The notes: generated by a model from the sequence alone, not told the origin. A DNA stretch of 6,288 nucleotides from Candidatus Thiodiazotropha sp. (ex Gloverina cf. vestifex) (GCA_025656435.1 JAHXHT010000140.1:1-6288); one strand, 5' to 3'; shown: positions 1 to 6,147, numbered from the stretch's first letter. Translations and numbers: made by a program.

Positions 1-42
1 GTTGTTTGCTTCATGGGGTCTATATAATGATTGGCCTAGAAT

Positions 43-378
43 GTGCACCATTATCCCTCAATCGATGGATTCGTTCAGAGCTTCCCTAACCGCACCCGCA
101 TTCTGTTGATCGGTTATACCATCAGCGCTGTGATACTGGGGATGGCACTGATGGCCACCTCAGGCAGTTCGAAGGGCGATATAATGATGGTGGCCATCTC
201 TCGGGTGGCTGTGGTGCCGACCTTGTTGACGGTGATGGTCTGCTTTGTGCTCGAGTCCGGTTCCATCTACCAAGCGGGTCGTGGCGAGGTGCCGGATGGC
301 ATAACTCGCCGCATGCCGCCACCTGATGATTTGGTCGTTGTTGAGGGGCCGGCAGTGGCAGTAGCTGACAACAGCTGA
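43..378 (+). CDS. Hypothetical small protein with two membrane segments
   Basis: I do not recognise the family. The 111-residue product starts at GTG, because a TAG at 37-39 closes the frame just upstream. No clear Shine-Dalgarno sequence precedes it, so the start is weak. Two hydrophobic stretches, about residues 19-38 and 50-70, look like transmembrane helices joined by a short polar loop (SGSSKGD). A hydrophilic tail of about 40 residues follows, with a proline run (RRMPPPDD) and a valine/alanine-rich end. The hydrophobic pattern and lack of internal stops favour a real inner-membrane protein, but it lies at the window edge, so it could be the intact 3' part of a longer gene disrupted upstream. 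It converges on gloA, with only 13 bases between the two stop codons, and I see no strong terminator hairpin there. No function is proposed. Confidence 0.5.
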   Translation: MHHYPSIDGFVQSFPNRTRILLIGYTISAVILGMALMATSGSSKGDIMMVAISRVAVVPTLLTVMVCFVLESGSIYQAGRGEVPDGITRRMPPPDDLVVVEGPAVAVADNS

Positions 379-391
379 GTGATTGGCTGCA

Positions 392-776
392 CTATTTCGG
401 GCCTAGAAGTTCAATCGGGTATCCGTCGGGATCCTCAACGAAAGCAATAATTGTCGTTCCGGCATTCATTGGCCCGGCATCGCGAATGATTTTTTCACCC
501 CGGTTACGGATCAATTCGGTGGCAGCGTAGACATCATCCACTTCGATAGCCAAATGACCGAAACCGTTTCCAATGTCATACCCGTCAGTTTCCCAGTTGT
601 GGGTCAGTTCGATCACCGTATTATCTTTCTCATCACCATAGCCGACAAAGGCCAGCGTGAATTTTCCATCCGGATAGTCTTTCTGTCTCAATAACGCCAT
701 ACCAGAGAATCTGGGTATAGAAGTCGATGGACCGTTGCAGGTCACCGACCCGGATCATGGTGTGTAACATACGCAT
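392..776 (-). pseudogene. gloA: Glyoxalase I (lactoylglutathione lyase), frameshifted
   Basis: Glyoxalase I isomerises the hemithioacetal of methylglyoxal and glutathione to S-lactoylglutathione in the cytoplasm, the first step of methylglyoxal detoxification. The start is the ATG at 776-774, behind a good AAGGAG. The N-terminus (MRMLHTMIRVGDLQRSIDFY) is typical of the family. After codon 24 the frame breaks: one extra base at about 704 (minus-strand T in CTCTGG) shifts it, and translation would stop after 47 residues. Dropping that base gives a 127-residue protein that runs through AFVGYG, VIELTHNW and FVEDPDGYPIELLGPK to the TAG at 394-392. In the repaired protein all four metal ligands known for the E. 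coli enzyme are present at the same numbers: His5, Glu56, His74 and Glu122. This argues for a recent lesion or a sequencing error. A downstream start at 745 only opens the wrong frame and gives non-family residues. The gene lies 43 bases after the phosphate transporter and may be co-transcribed with it. Confidence 0.93.
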
Positions 777-782
777 GATTGA

Positions 783-788
783 CTCCTT
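783..788 (-). promoter_or_regulatory. Ribosome binding site of gloA
   Basis: AAGGAG on the minus strand, six bases before the ATG at 776. It decides the start of gloA and shows that the family-like N-terminus, which is out of frame with the rest of the gene, is the genuine beginning. Confidence 0.75.
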
Positions 789-819
789 GAATTATATTGT
801 CTGACAGCTGGAAGCATGG

Positions 820-2358
820 TTAGACAAGCCAGCTGGATATCAGATAGATCATCGACGCCAGCAGGCCGGTAAACGGCAGGGTAATGAACCAGGCCAGGAT
901 GATCCGGATGAGCGCGGAACGCTCCACCAGCGCATGGCGATAGAGTCGCTTTAGTGACTTTATCTCTTTCTTGCTGAGTTCTATGTGTCTATCCGATCTG
1001 TCGAGTTCATCCAGCATGCGTCCCTTTTCGCTGAAGGGTGAATGGTCGAAGCGGTGTATGAACGCGTCAATGACTTCCGGCTCCTGGTCCTTGTGGTAGC
1101 GCCTGAGTTTTTCCAGCAGTATGGCGTAATTGGTTTTCAGTGTTTCACGCAGAAAGCCGATACCGAAAATAGCGCCGACGGTGGTATGTGTGCTGCTGAT
1201 GGGTAGACCGAGCTGGCTCGCGAACAGTACTGTAATGGCGACTGAGGTGACGATGCAGAATGCTCTCACCTGATCTAATTCTGTAATCTCTGAGCCGATG
1301 GTACGGATCAGCCTTCTACCAAACAGCATGAGTCCCAGCGGGATACCCAAAGCGCCAACAGGCAGCAACCAGAGAGAGATATTGTTCTGCTGTATGAGTT
1401 GTTCGAACTGAATCGCCTCTTTAATCGCGATCATGGGTCCGATGGCGTTGGCAACATCGTTCGAACCGTGAGCGAAACTCAGCAGTCCCGCCGCTAACAG
1501 CAGCGGCAGATTGAACAGACGGTTGACTGAGGATTTGGTATTGGTCAGTAGGGTAGTGCGTTGTTCGATAATGGGTCTGGTAATCAGATAGACACCGAGT
1601 CCGATGGTAAAACCAGAGACCAGAGCAGTGAGGAAATCGACTCGCCAGCTTGTCTTTAACCCCTTGAGAAGCAGATAGCTGGTAAAGGTCCATGCCATGA
1701 AACCGACCAGTAGTGGCAGGACTTTGCGCGCCGCTTCCGACATCTCTTTTTGATACAACAGAGAGCGCTTGATCAGATAGAGCAAGAGTGCGGCAATCAG
1801 TCCGCCCAGGATGGGAGAGAGAATCCATCCGATAGTCATGGTTCCGATCATCTGCCAGTTGGCGACACCGATACCTCCCACTGTGATGCCTGCGCCCAGT
1901 ACCCCGCCAACAATGCTGTGAGTGGTTGAGATTGGTGTGCCTGTGAATGTAGCGATGTTCAGCCACAGGGCAGCGGCAAGCAGCGCTGAGAGCATGACGC
2001 GGATAATGATCGCGCTGTCTCCCAGCTGTGAGGGCGTGATAATACCTTGTTTGATGGTGCTGATGACTTCAGTACCGGCGAGAAAGGCACCAGCGGCTTC
2101 AAATATTGCTGCAAACATCACGGCGCCCAGCAGACCGATGACACGGGAGCCGACCAGCGGGCCGATGTTGTTGCCCGCGTCATTGGCACCGATGTTCAAT
2201 GCCATATACCCACCCAGTACAGCAGCGATCAGCAGGACGCTATGGTCCCCGATACCGGGAAAGAAGAATTGCGATGAGAAAAGGATGCCAAGCAGAAAGA
2301 GCAGGGCCGACAGTTGTCGTCCCCATGCAAGTCGTTGATCCACTCTGTCAGGTAACAT
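820..2358 (-). CDS. pit: PiT-family inorganic phosphate transporter
   Basis: Low-affinity inner-membrane phosphate permease of the PiT (PHO4) family, which in bacteria imports metal-phosphate complexes driven by the proton gradient. The 512-residue protein shows the family's internal duplication. Repeat one has GANDAGNNIGP at 57-67 and PISTTHSIVG at 142-151. Repeat two has GSNDVANAIGP at 298-308 and PISSTHTTVG at 386-395. The two ND motifs carry the asparagine and aspartate conserved in the family. About ten or more hydrophobic segments are visible. A long charged segment, about 404-484, with stretches such as KLRRYHKDQEPE and SKKEIKSLKRLYRH, precedes a last membrane helix at about 485-508. 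Length is close to E. coli PitA (499). The ATG at 2358 has no clear ribosome binding site, and a TAG nine codons upstream limits alternatives. It follows the DUF2959 gene by 60 bases and precedes gloA by 43. No phoU-like DUF47 partner is present here. Phosphate is the likely substrate; sulfate is possible for some family members. Confidence 0.93.
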   Translation of the reverse strand: MLPDRVDQRLAWGRQLSALLFLLGILFSSQFFFPGIGDHSVLLIAAVLGGYMALNIGANDAGNNIGPLVGSRVIGLLGAVMFAAIFEAAGAFLAGTEVISTIKQGIITPSQLGDSAIIIRVMLSALLAAALWLNIATFTGTPISTTHSIVGGVLGAGITVGGIGVANWQMIGTMTIGWILSPILGGLIAALLLYLIKRSLLYQKEMSEAARKVLPLLVGFMAWTFTSYLLLKGLKTSWRVDFLTALVSGFTIGLGVYLITRPIIEQRTTLLTNTKSSVNRLFNLPLLLAAGLLSFAHGSNDVANAIGPMIAIKEAIQFEQLIQQNNISLWLLPVGALGIPLGLMLFGRRLIRTIGSEITELDQVRAFCIVTSVAITVLFASQLGLPISSTHTTVGAIFGIGFLRETLKTNYAILLEKLRRYHKDQEPEVIDAFIHRFDHSPFSEKGRMLDELDRSDRHIELSKKEIKSLKRLYRHALVERSALIRIILAWFITLPFTGLLASMIYLISSWLV

Positions 2359-2418
2359 ATGTGGCAGTTGCTTGACGATTACCTAAACCTGACAAGACGG
2401 CTAAAACGTCGCTCCCTC

Positions 2419-3067
2419 TCAGGAGACCTGCATGTCGCGAATGAACGTGTTCGATCTTTCGATAGATTGATTCATACGTTTGATCAGTGTGGCGATATCC
2501 GTCTTCAGGGTGGTGAATTCTCCACGCAAAGAGCCGATAGCCTGAGCATTCAGGTTATGTTTTAGAAACAGCACATTGTCACGCAGGGTGTTGAGCACCG
2601 GTTGCATGGTCTTTTCCGCCTGCTTCATGCTGCTCAACATCTCTTTGTAACGTCGGCGGGTCTGGCTCAGCTGTTTTGCACTTGAGGTCTTCAGTGCTCT
2701 GGTTCTGGTAGAGATCGAGTTCCGCCCGCCACTCTTTGAAGAGGTCTTCAGCGACAGACTCGACCTTCTCAATACGGTTGGAAACCGAAGAGGCTGAGGA
2801 CTCGCAGGCCTCGTACTCGTCATTGAGACTGTCATAGGCCCGCTTGAGATTGCTCTCCTCCAGCTGCACCACTGATGCAAACTGATCCAGTGCCGACTGG
2901 AACTGCTCTTGGGCATCACTCTGAGCATCACGCGCCGATTCCACCCGGTCGACCAGAATGTCACGCTTGTGGATACCGACTTTCTCCATCGTATCGTAGT
3001 AGACACTGGTGCAGTCGGAGAGTGTGATCAGGAAGATGAGGATTGGGAAAAGACGTATTGCGAGCAT
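2419..3067 (-). pseudogene. DUF2959 coiled-coil lipoprotein, frameshifted
   Basis: Member of the DUF2959 family, whose function is unknown. From the ATG at 3067 the product begins with a hydrophobic signal (MLAIRLFPILIFLITLSDC), then the family-typical SVYYDTMEKVGIHKRDILVDRVESA as I recall it, and long heptad-like helical stretches rich in Gln, Glu, Ser and Lys. After residue 124 (LDLYQNQS) the frame breaks. One surplus base at about 2695 sends translation to a stop at 2581-2579, giving 162 residues. Skipping it joins LKTSSAKQLSQTRRRYKEML and, further on, LFLKHNLNAQAIGSL, completing 215 residues, the usual family length, ending at the TGA at 2421-2419. The lipobox is also odd: Asp sits just before the Cys (LSDC), where Gly or Ala is normal; this is one G-to-A change away (GAC for GGC). 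Both defects point to a decaying gene, although the first could be a sequencing error. A GAGGGG ten bases upstream may serve as ribosome binding site. An earlier ATG at 3145 would bury the signal peptide and is unlikely. Confidence 0.85.
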
Positions 3068-3120
3068 GTGAACGGTGCCCCTCGATATCTGATAGATTGG
3101 CCACATTCTGCCACAGAGTG

Positions 3121-3135
3121 ATCGCCAAAGGCGAT
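3121..3135. repeat. Small perfect inverted repeat upstream of DUF2959
   Basis: ATCGCC, loop AAA, GGCGAT: a six-base stem with a three-base loop, 54 bases before the DUF2959 start. There is no T-tract on either side, so it is not a typical terminator. It could be an operator half-site pair or chance. Confidence 0.35.
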
Positions 3136-3146
3136 TGCCGGGCACA

Positions 3147-3176
3147 TTGACAGGATTGTTTGCAAATAATTGTTAT
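3147..3176 (+). promoter_or_regulatory. Candidate sigma-70 promoter for the exporter gene
   Basis: A perfect -35 TTGACA at 3147-3152 is followed, after 18 bases, by TGTTAT at 3171-3176, a four-of-six match to the -10 consensus. It lies at the edge of the AT-rich stretch. Transcription from here would give an untranslated leader of about 210 bases that includes the whole palindromic repeat. It is a prediction from motif only. Confidence 0.35.
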
Positions 3177-3272
3177 GACCCAGCATGCTTTATCACTGCT
3201 GCAACATTAAAATCACTCATTATTTTAAAAATGAACGATGGTCTTGTAAGACATGAAAGTCGATATTCAACG

Positions 3273-3376
3273 TCCCTTCTCCCTCAGGGAGAAGGACAGG
3301 ATGAGGGGATGAGAAAAATCAAAGCGTTAGCTTTTCAAATCCCCTCACCCCAACCCTCTCCCGTTGGGAGAGGGAG
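3273..3376. repeat. Palindromic two-unit repeat (BIME/REP-like) with three hairpins
   Basis: Two related units face each other. The left one has a nine-base perfect stem, CCTTCTCCC (3275-3283) with GGGAGAAGG (3287-3295) and loop TCA, followed by an arm ending TGAGGGGAT (3302-3310). The right one has the complementary arm ATCCCCTCA (3339-3347), then a nine-base perfect stem, CCCTCTCCC (3354-3362) with GGGAGAGGG (3366-3374) and loop GTT. Between the arms sits a small hairpin, AAAGC-GTTA-GCTTT (3321-3334). Aligning the left unit's reverse complement with the right unit gives 27 of 38 identical bases. The stems differ at one pair, T-A in one and C-G in the other, so pairing is kept. Sequences of this CCCTCACCCCAACCCTCTCCC kind recur in intergenic regions of many gammaproteobacteria and resemble REP elements mobilised by RAYT transposases. 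No RAYT gene is in the window. It lacks a T-tract, so it is not an ordinary terminator. Confidence 0.8.
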
Positions 3377-3378
3377 TT

Positions 3379-3384
3379 AGAGGG
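3379..3384 (+). promoter_or_regulatory. Ribosome binding site of the exporter gene, at the repeat edge
   Basis: AGAGGG, six bases before the ATG at 3391. It lies just beyond the last hairpin of the palindromic repeat and probably belongs to the repeat tail (GGAGTTAGAGGGA), so the element appears to have supplied or replaced the translation signal. It favours the ATG at 3391 over the TTG at 3364, which lies inside the hairpin. Confidence 0.55.
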
Positions 3385-3390
3385 AAAGTA

Positions 3391-4278
3391 ATGCTTTATA
3401 GACAGAACCTCCTGCTGGGTGCACTTTTCATCCTGCTGGCGGAGTTGATGTTTGCCTCCATGGGTGCCGCTGTGAAAATGGTGACAGCGGATCTACCCAG
3501 CGAGATGGCCGTCTTCATGCGCAATATCATCGGCCTGGCATTGATGACGCCCCTGGTCTGGAATAGCGGTGCCGGGATACTCAAGACCGGGATTTTTCGT
3601 CTGCATCTGCTACGGGCGACAGCGGGTGTTTCGGCCATGTACTGCTTCTTCTATGCCTTGGCCCATCTGCCGCTGGCCGACGGCATGTTGTTGAAGATGA
3701 CAGCGCCTCTTTTCATGCCTCTGATTGCCTGGACCTGGCTCAGTGAACAGTTGCGAAAGACTATCCTGCTGGCGGTGGGTATAGGTTTTGCGGGTGTCAT
3801 ACTGGTGCTCAATCCCGAAGGGGAGTTCAGCCGTGTCGCCCTGGTGGGACTACTTGGCGGTGCGCTGGCCTCCCTGGCCAAGGTCAGTCTGCGGCGGCTC
3901 GGTCGCTCGGAGCCTTCCGTGCGGGTGGTCTTCTATTTTGCCCTGCTGAGTTCAGTGATCTCCGTGTTCCCCATGTTTTGGCACTGGCAGCAACCGAATG
4001 CCCAGCAGTGGGGACTGTTTGCACTGGTGGGTGTGATGGGTACCCTGGGGCAACTGTTGCTTACCCGTGGCTATGCGATTGCCGCCGCGAGCGCGGTCAG
4101 TCCCTTTACCTATACCTCAGTGCTGTTTGGTGCGGTCTATGGCTATCTCTTCTGGGGGGAGACCTTAAGTCTGCAGTTCGCGATGGGTGCGCTGCTGATT
4201 TTTGTTGCAGGCATGCTGGCATTGAGGTCTCGAGAACCGAGGCCGGACTCGTTGGTCAGTGATCCGGCGAGACCCTGA
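3391..4278 (+). CDS. EamA/DMT-superfamily transporter
   Basis: Inner-membrane permease of the drug/metabolite transporter superfamily with two EamA domains, at about residues 8-140 and 150-280, each of five hydrophobic segments, ten in all. The 295-residue length is normal for the family. Family-like features include the N-terminal helix with ALFILLAELMFASMGAAVKM, the positively placed FMRNIIGLALMTP at about 42-54, YCFFYALAHLPLADGMLLKMTAPLF at 84-108, and in the second half GTLGQLLLTRGYAIAAAS and the closing WGETLSLQFAMGALLIFVAG. The start chosen is the ATG at 3391, with AGAGGG six bases upstream; nine further residues from a TTG at 3364 would be encoded by the palindromic repeat. Substrates in this superfamily (amino acids, metabolites, drugs, nucleotide-like compounds) cannot be told from sequence, and the usual role is export. 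The gene is followed after 60 bases by dgt on the same strand, although dgt seems to have its own promoter. A short basic and acidic tail (RSREPRPDS) ends the protein in the cytoplasm. Confidence 0.9.
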   Translation: MLYRQNLLLGALFILLAELMFASMGAAVKMVTADLPSEMAVFMRNIIGLALMTPLVWNSGAGILKTGIFRLHLLRATAGVSAMYCFFYALAHLPLADGMLLKMTAPLFMPLIAWTWLSEQLRKTILLAVGIGFAGVILVLNPEGEFSRVALVGLLGGALASLAKVSLRRLGRSEPSVRVVFYFALLSSVISVFPMFWHWQQPNAQQWGLFALVGVMGTLGQLLLTRGYAIAAASAVSPFTYTSVLFGAVYGYLFWGETLSLQFAMGALLIFVAGMLALRSREPRPDSLVSDPARP

Positions 4279-4284
4279 TACAAT
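4276..4284 (+). promoter_or_regulatory. Candidate extended -10 promoter for dgt
   Basis: TGATACAAT fits the extended -10 form (TG, one base, then a five-of-six TATAAT match). The TGA at its left is itself the stop codon of the exporter gene. No good -35 box lies 16-18 bases upstream; TTGGTC at 4252 is 21 bases away. Transcription would start about 47 bases before the dgt ATG. Confidence 0.4.
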
Positions 4285-4338
4285 GAGCGGATAGTTGCGG
4301 CCTGATGCCGTTACCGTTGCTTTCAAAGAGAATAACTG

Positions 4339-5703
4339 ATGTCGATGAACTGGTCTCAACTGCTCTCCCGTAAACGTCTGGGTTCCAGCGAACAATCCAC
4401 AGGCAGTGCCACCCGCACTGATTTTCAGCGCGACCTCGACCGGATTATTTTCTCATCGGCCTTTCGGCGTATGCAGGACAAAACGCAGATCTTCCCGCTC
4501 TCCAAGATCGACTATGTGCGTACTCGTCTGACCCACAGTCTCGAATCCTCCAGTGTGGGACGTTCGCTCGGGACGCTGGTGGGGGAGCAGATCATTGCCC
4601 GCCACGAACTCACGGCCTATGAGGCCTCCGATTTCGGAGATATCTGCGCCGCAGCCTGTCTCGCTCACGATATCGGGAATCCTCCCTTTGGCCACTCCGG
4701 TGAAGATGCCATTCGCCACTGGGCTGAGAATGCTGAATACGGCAAGCAGCGGGTGGCAGTCCTGCAGGGAAGTCAGCGGGAAGATTTCCTCAATTTCGAG
4801 GGTAACGCCCAAGGCTTTCGCGTCATTACACGGCTGCAGAACCGCGATAACCCGGGCGGACTTCAACTGACCAGCGCCACCCTGGCGGCGTTTACCAAAT
4901 ATCCCCGTGAGTCGTGCATCGGTAAGGGAAGATTTGAGGGTGTGAGCGCCAAGAAGCCCGGCTTCAACGCCGAGGATCAGACCAATTTCACCGAGGTGGC
5001 TGAAACTGTCGGCCTGATCCGACGCGATCCGGTACTTGCAGTCTGGCATCGTCATCCCCTGGCCTTTCTGGTGGAGGCAGCGGACGATATCTGCTACCGG
5101 GTGATCGATATCGAAGATGGTTACCGGCTGGGCCATCTCAGTTTTCTGGAGGCGATGGATCTGTTTTGCGCGGTGTTGCCGGACTCCTCCAAACTCTCAT
5201 CCCGTTTGAACCGGATCAGCGGTGACAAGGAGAAGATTGAGTTTCTGCGGGCGAAGGTGATCAGTCAGGCGATCAGTGAGATTCTCACCTGCTTTCTCGA
5301 CCAGGAGAGCGAGATTTTGGATGGTGGCTTCGATGAGCCGCTGATGAGTCTGATTCCCCATCGGGCAGAGATGGACCGATTGATCGAGGTGGCGACTGAG
5401 AAAATCTATGTTGCCCCTGAAGTGATCGAGATCGAGACAGCCGGTTTCCAGGTGATCAGTGAATTGCTGGAGCGCTTCATCCCGATCATCGACGATGTGG
5501 CGGAACACGGTCAGGCCGCCAGCCCGCGTAGCCAGATGATGATTCGCCTGATCCCCGAGCAGTTTCTCGGACCTGGACACAGACCCGCCGAGGAGGACTA
5601 TCTACGTCTCCTGCGCCTGACTGATTTTGTCTCAGGTATGACCGATTCCTATGCGGTCTCGCTGTATAAAAAGGTGACGGGCATCTCCCTGCCGGGCGGA
5701 TAA
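4339..5703 (+). CDS. dgt: Deoxyguanosinetriphosphate triphosphohydrolase (dGTPase)
   Basis: Cytoplasmic HD-domain enzyme that cleaves dGTP, and in some relatives other dNTPs, to the deoxynucleoside and triphosphate, limiting dNTP pools. The 454-residue protein has the metal-binding set: His66 in RTRLTHSLES, His110-Asp111 in CLAHDIGNPPFGHSGEDAI, and Asp249 or Asp250 in FLVEAADDICYRVIDIEDG. His119 and Glu122 match the catalytic His126 and Glu129 of E. coli Dgt in the HDIGNPPFGH..E motif. The N-terminal RTDFQRDLDRIIFSSAFRRMQDKTQIFPL and NFEGNAQGFRVITRLQ are further dGTPase hallmarks. The length is within the 440-505 residues usual for the family and the frame is intact. The ATG at 4339 has a modest AAAGAG eight bases before it; a second ATG two codons on is possible. 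Substrate preference within the dGTPase/dNTPase group is not certain. The last residues (SLYKKVTGISLPGG) precede a TAA. No terminator hairpin follows, and 127 bases separate it from the next gene. Confidence 0.95.
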   Translation: MSMNWSQLLSRKRLGSSEQSTGSATRTDFQRDLDRIIFSSAFRRMQDKTQIFPLSKIDYVRTRLTHSLESSSVGRSLGTLVGEQIIARHELTAYEASDFGDICAAACLAHDIGNPPFGHSGEDAIRHWAENAEYGKQRVAVLQGSQREDFLNFEGNAQGFRVITRLQNRDNPGGLQLTSATLAAFTKYPRESCIGKGRFEGVSAKKPGFNAEDQTNFTEVAETVGLIRRDPVLAVWHRHPLAFLVEAADDICYRVIDIEDGYRLGHLSFLEAMDLFCAVLPDSSKLSSRLNRISGDKEKIEFLRAKVISQAISEILTCFLDQESEILDGGFDEPLMSLIPHRAEMDRLIEVATEKIYVAPEVIEIETAGFQVISELLERFIPIIDDVAEHGQAASPRSQMMIRLIPEQFLGPGHRPAEEDYLRLLRLTDFVSGMTDSYAVSLYKKVTGISLPGG

Positions 5704-5830
5704 GGCGATCACTTTTTCGACATCAGCCGTGGATTTATTTAAGAACAATCGTCTATGCTCAGTCTGTCGGTATCCGTCACTATCAGGATGCCGAACTACG
5801 ATGAAACAATGATCCTATAAAATAGATGAG
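5704..5830 (+). promoter_or_regulatory. Intergenic region with candidate -10 box for the sensor gene
   Basis: There is no gene or strong hairpin between the dgt stop and the sensor start. Near its right end the AT-rich TATAAAAT (5816-5823) offers a -10 box, TAAAAT at 5818-5823, with no recognisable -35 partner at the right distance. A transcript from it would begin close to 5830. Confidence 0.3.
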
Positions 5831-5839
5831 ATGGGACCA

Positions 5840-5844
5840 GGGAG
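5840..5844 (+). promoter_or_regulatory. Ribosome binding site supporting a TTG start for the sensor
   Basis: GGGAG, seven bases before the TTG at 5852. With transcription starting near 5830 this would leave a leader of about 22 bases, making TTG the better-supported start than the upstream ATG. Confidence 0.45.
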
Positions 5845-6147
5845 ATTTTTATTGCGTGCGCTGAAGGGATACTGGATAGGCGGTTTGCTTGCAGTGGTCA
5901 TCGTGGCTACTGCTACTGAATGGACCATCGATCTTCTGAAAAGCAACCAAATAGAACATCATCGCATTGATGTACTCAATCGAGTGGTAACCCTGCGTGC
6001 CCGTCTCGAAGGGGAAATAAACTCCACCTTGCATCTTACCCGTGGTCTTATTGCCTATGTGGCGATCAATCCCGAGGTTGACAGTGATGAGTTTGATGCC
6101 CTGGCGAGTGAAATTACCGCGGTTGGTCGCAACATCCGCAATATCGG

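Larger units (their letters stand above)
3068..3390. other. Divergent intergenic region between DUF2959 and the exporter gene
   Basis: These 323 bases separate minus-strand DUF2959 from the plus-strand exporter and hold no convincing gene. From right of the DUF2959 start there is a leader with a direct repeat (TGTGGC twice, ten bases apart on the minus strand), a small perfect inverted repeat at 3121-3135, an AT-rich stretch from about 3147 to 3270 that should contain the divergent promoters, a short palindrome GTCTTGTAAGAC at 3241-3252, and the two-unit palindromic repeat at 3273-3376. The 81-codon open frame that spans 3135-3380 reads through the palindromic repeat and shows no protein-like pattern. 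Confidence 0.6.

Noticed and set aside
700..710. Programmed +1 frameshifting in gloA (CTC TGG resembles the prfB CTT TGA site)
   Set aside because: There is no in-frame stop or rare codon at the shift point and no upstream stimulatory Shine-Dalgarno sequence, and glyoxalase I genes are not known to use recoding.
392..745. Reading gloA as a 117-residue protein starting at 745
   Set aside because: The first 15 residues (MTCNGPSTSIPRFSG) are an out-of-frame reading of the true N-terminus and lack the metal ligand His5. There is no ribosome site at that start.
791..796. Perfect TATAAT on the minus strand just before gloA
   Set aside because: A transcript from it would begin inside the AAGGAG ribosome site at 783-788, and there is no -35 box at a suitable distance. 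The AT-rich gap explains it better.
3273..3376. CRISPR array or rho-independent terminator in the repeat region
   Set aside because: There are only two units, inverted with respect to each other, with no regular spacers and no T-tract after either hairpin.
3135..3380. 81-codon plus-strand frame upstream of the exporter
   Set aside because: It runs through both halves of the palindromic repeat, and its product (LLPQGEGQDEGM, PSPQPSPVGRG) is the known translation of such repeats rather than a protein.
4453..5136. 227-codon minus-strand frame inside dgt
   Set aside because: It lies opposite strongly conserved dGTPase motifs and owes its length to codon bias in the real gene.
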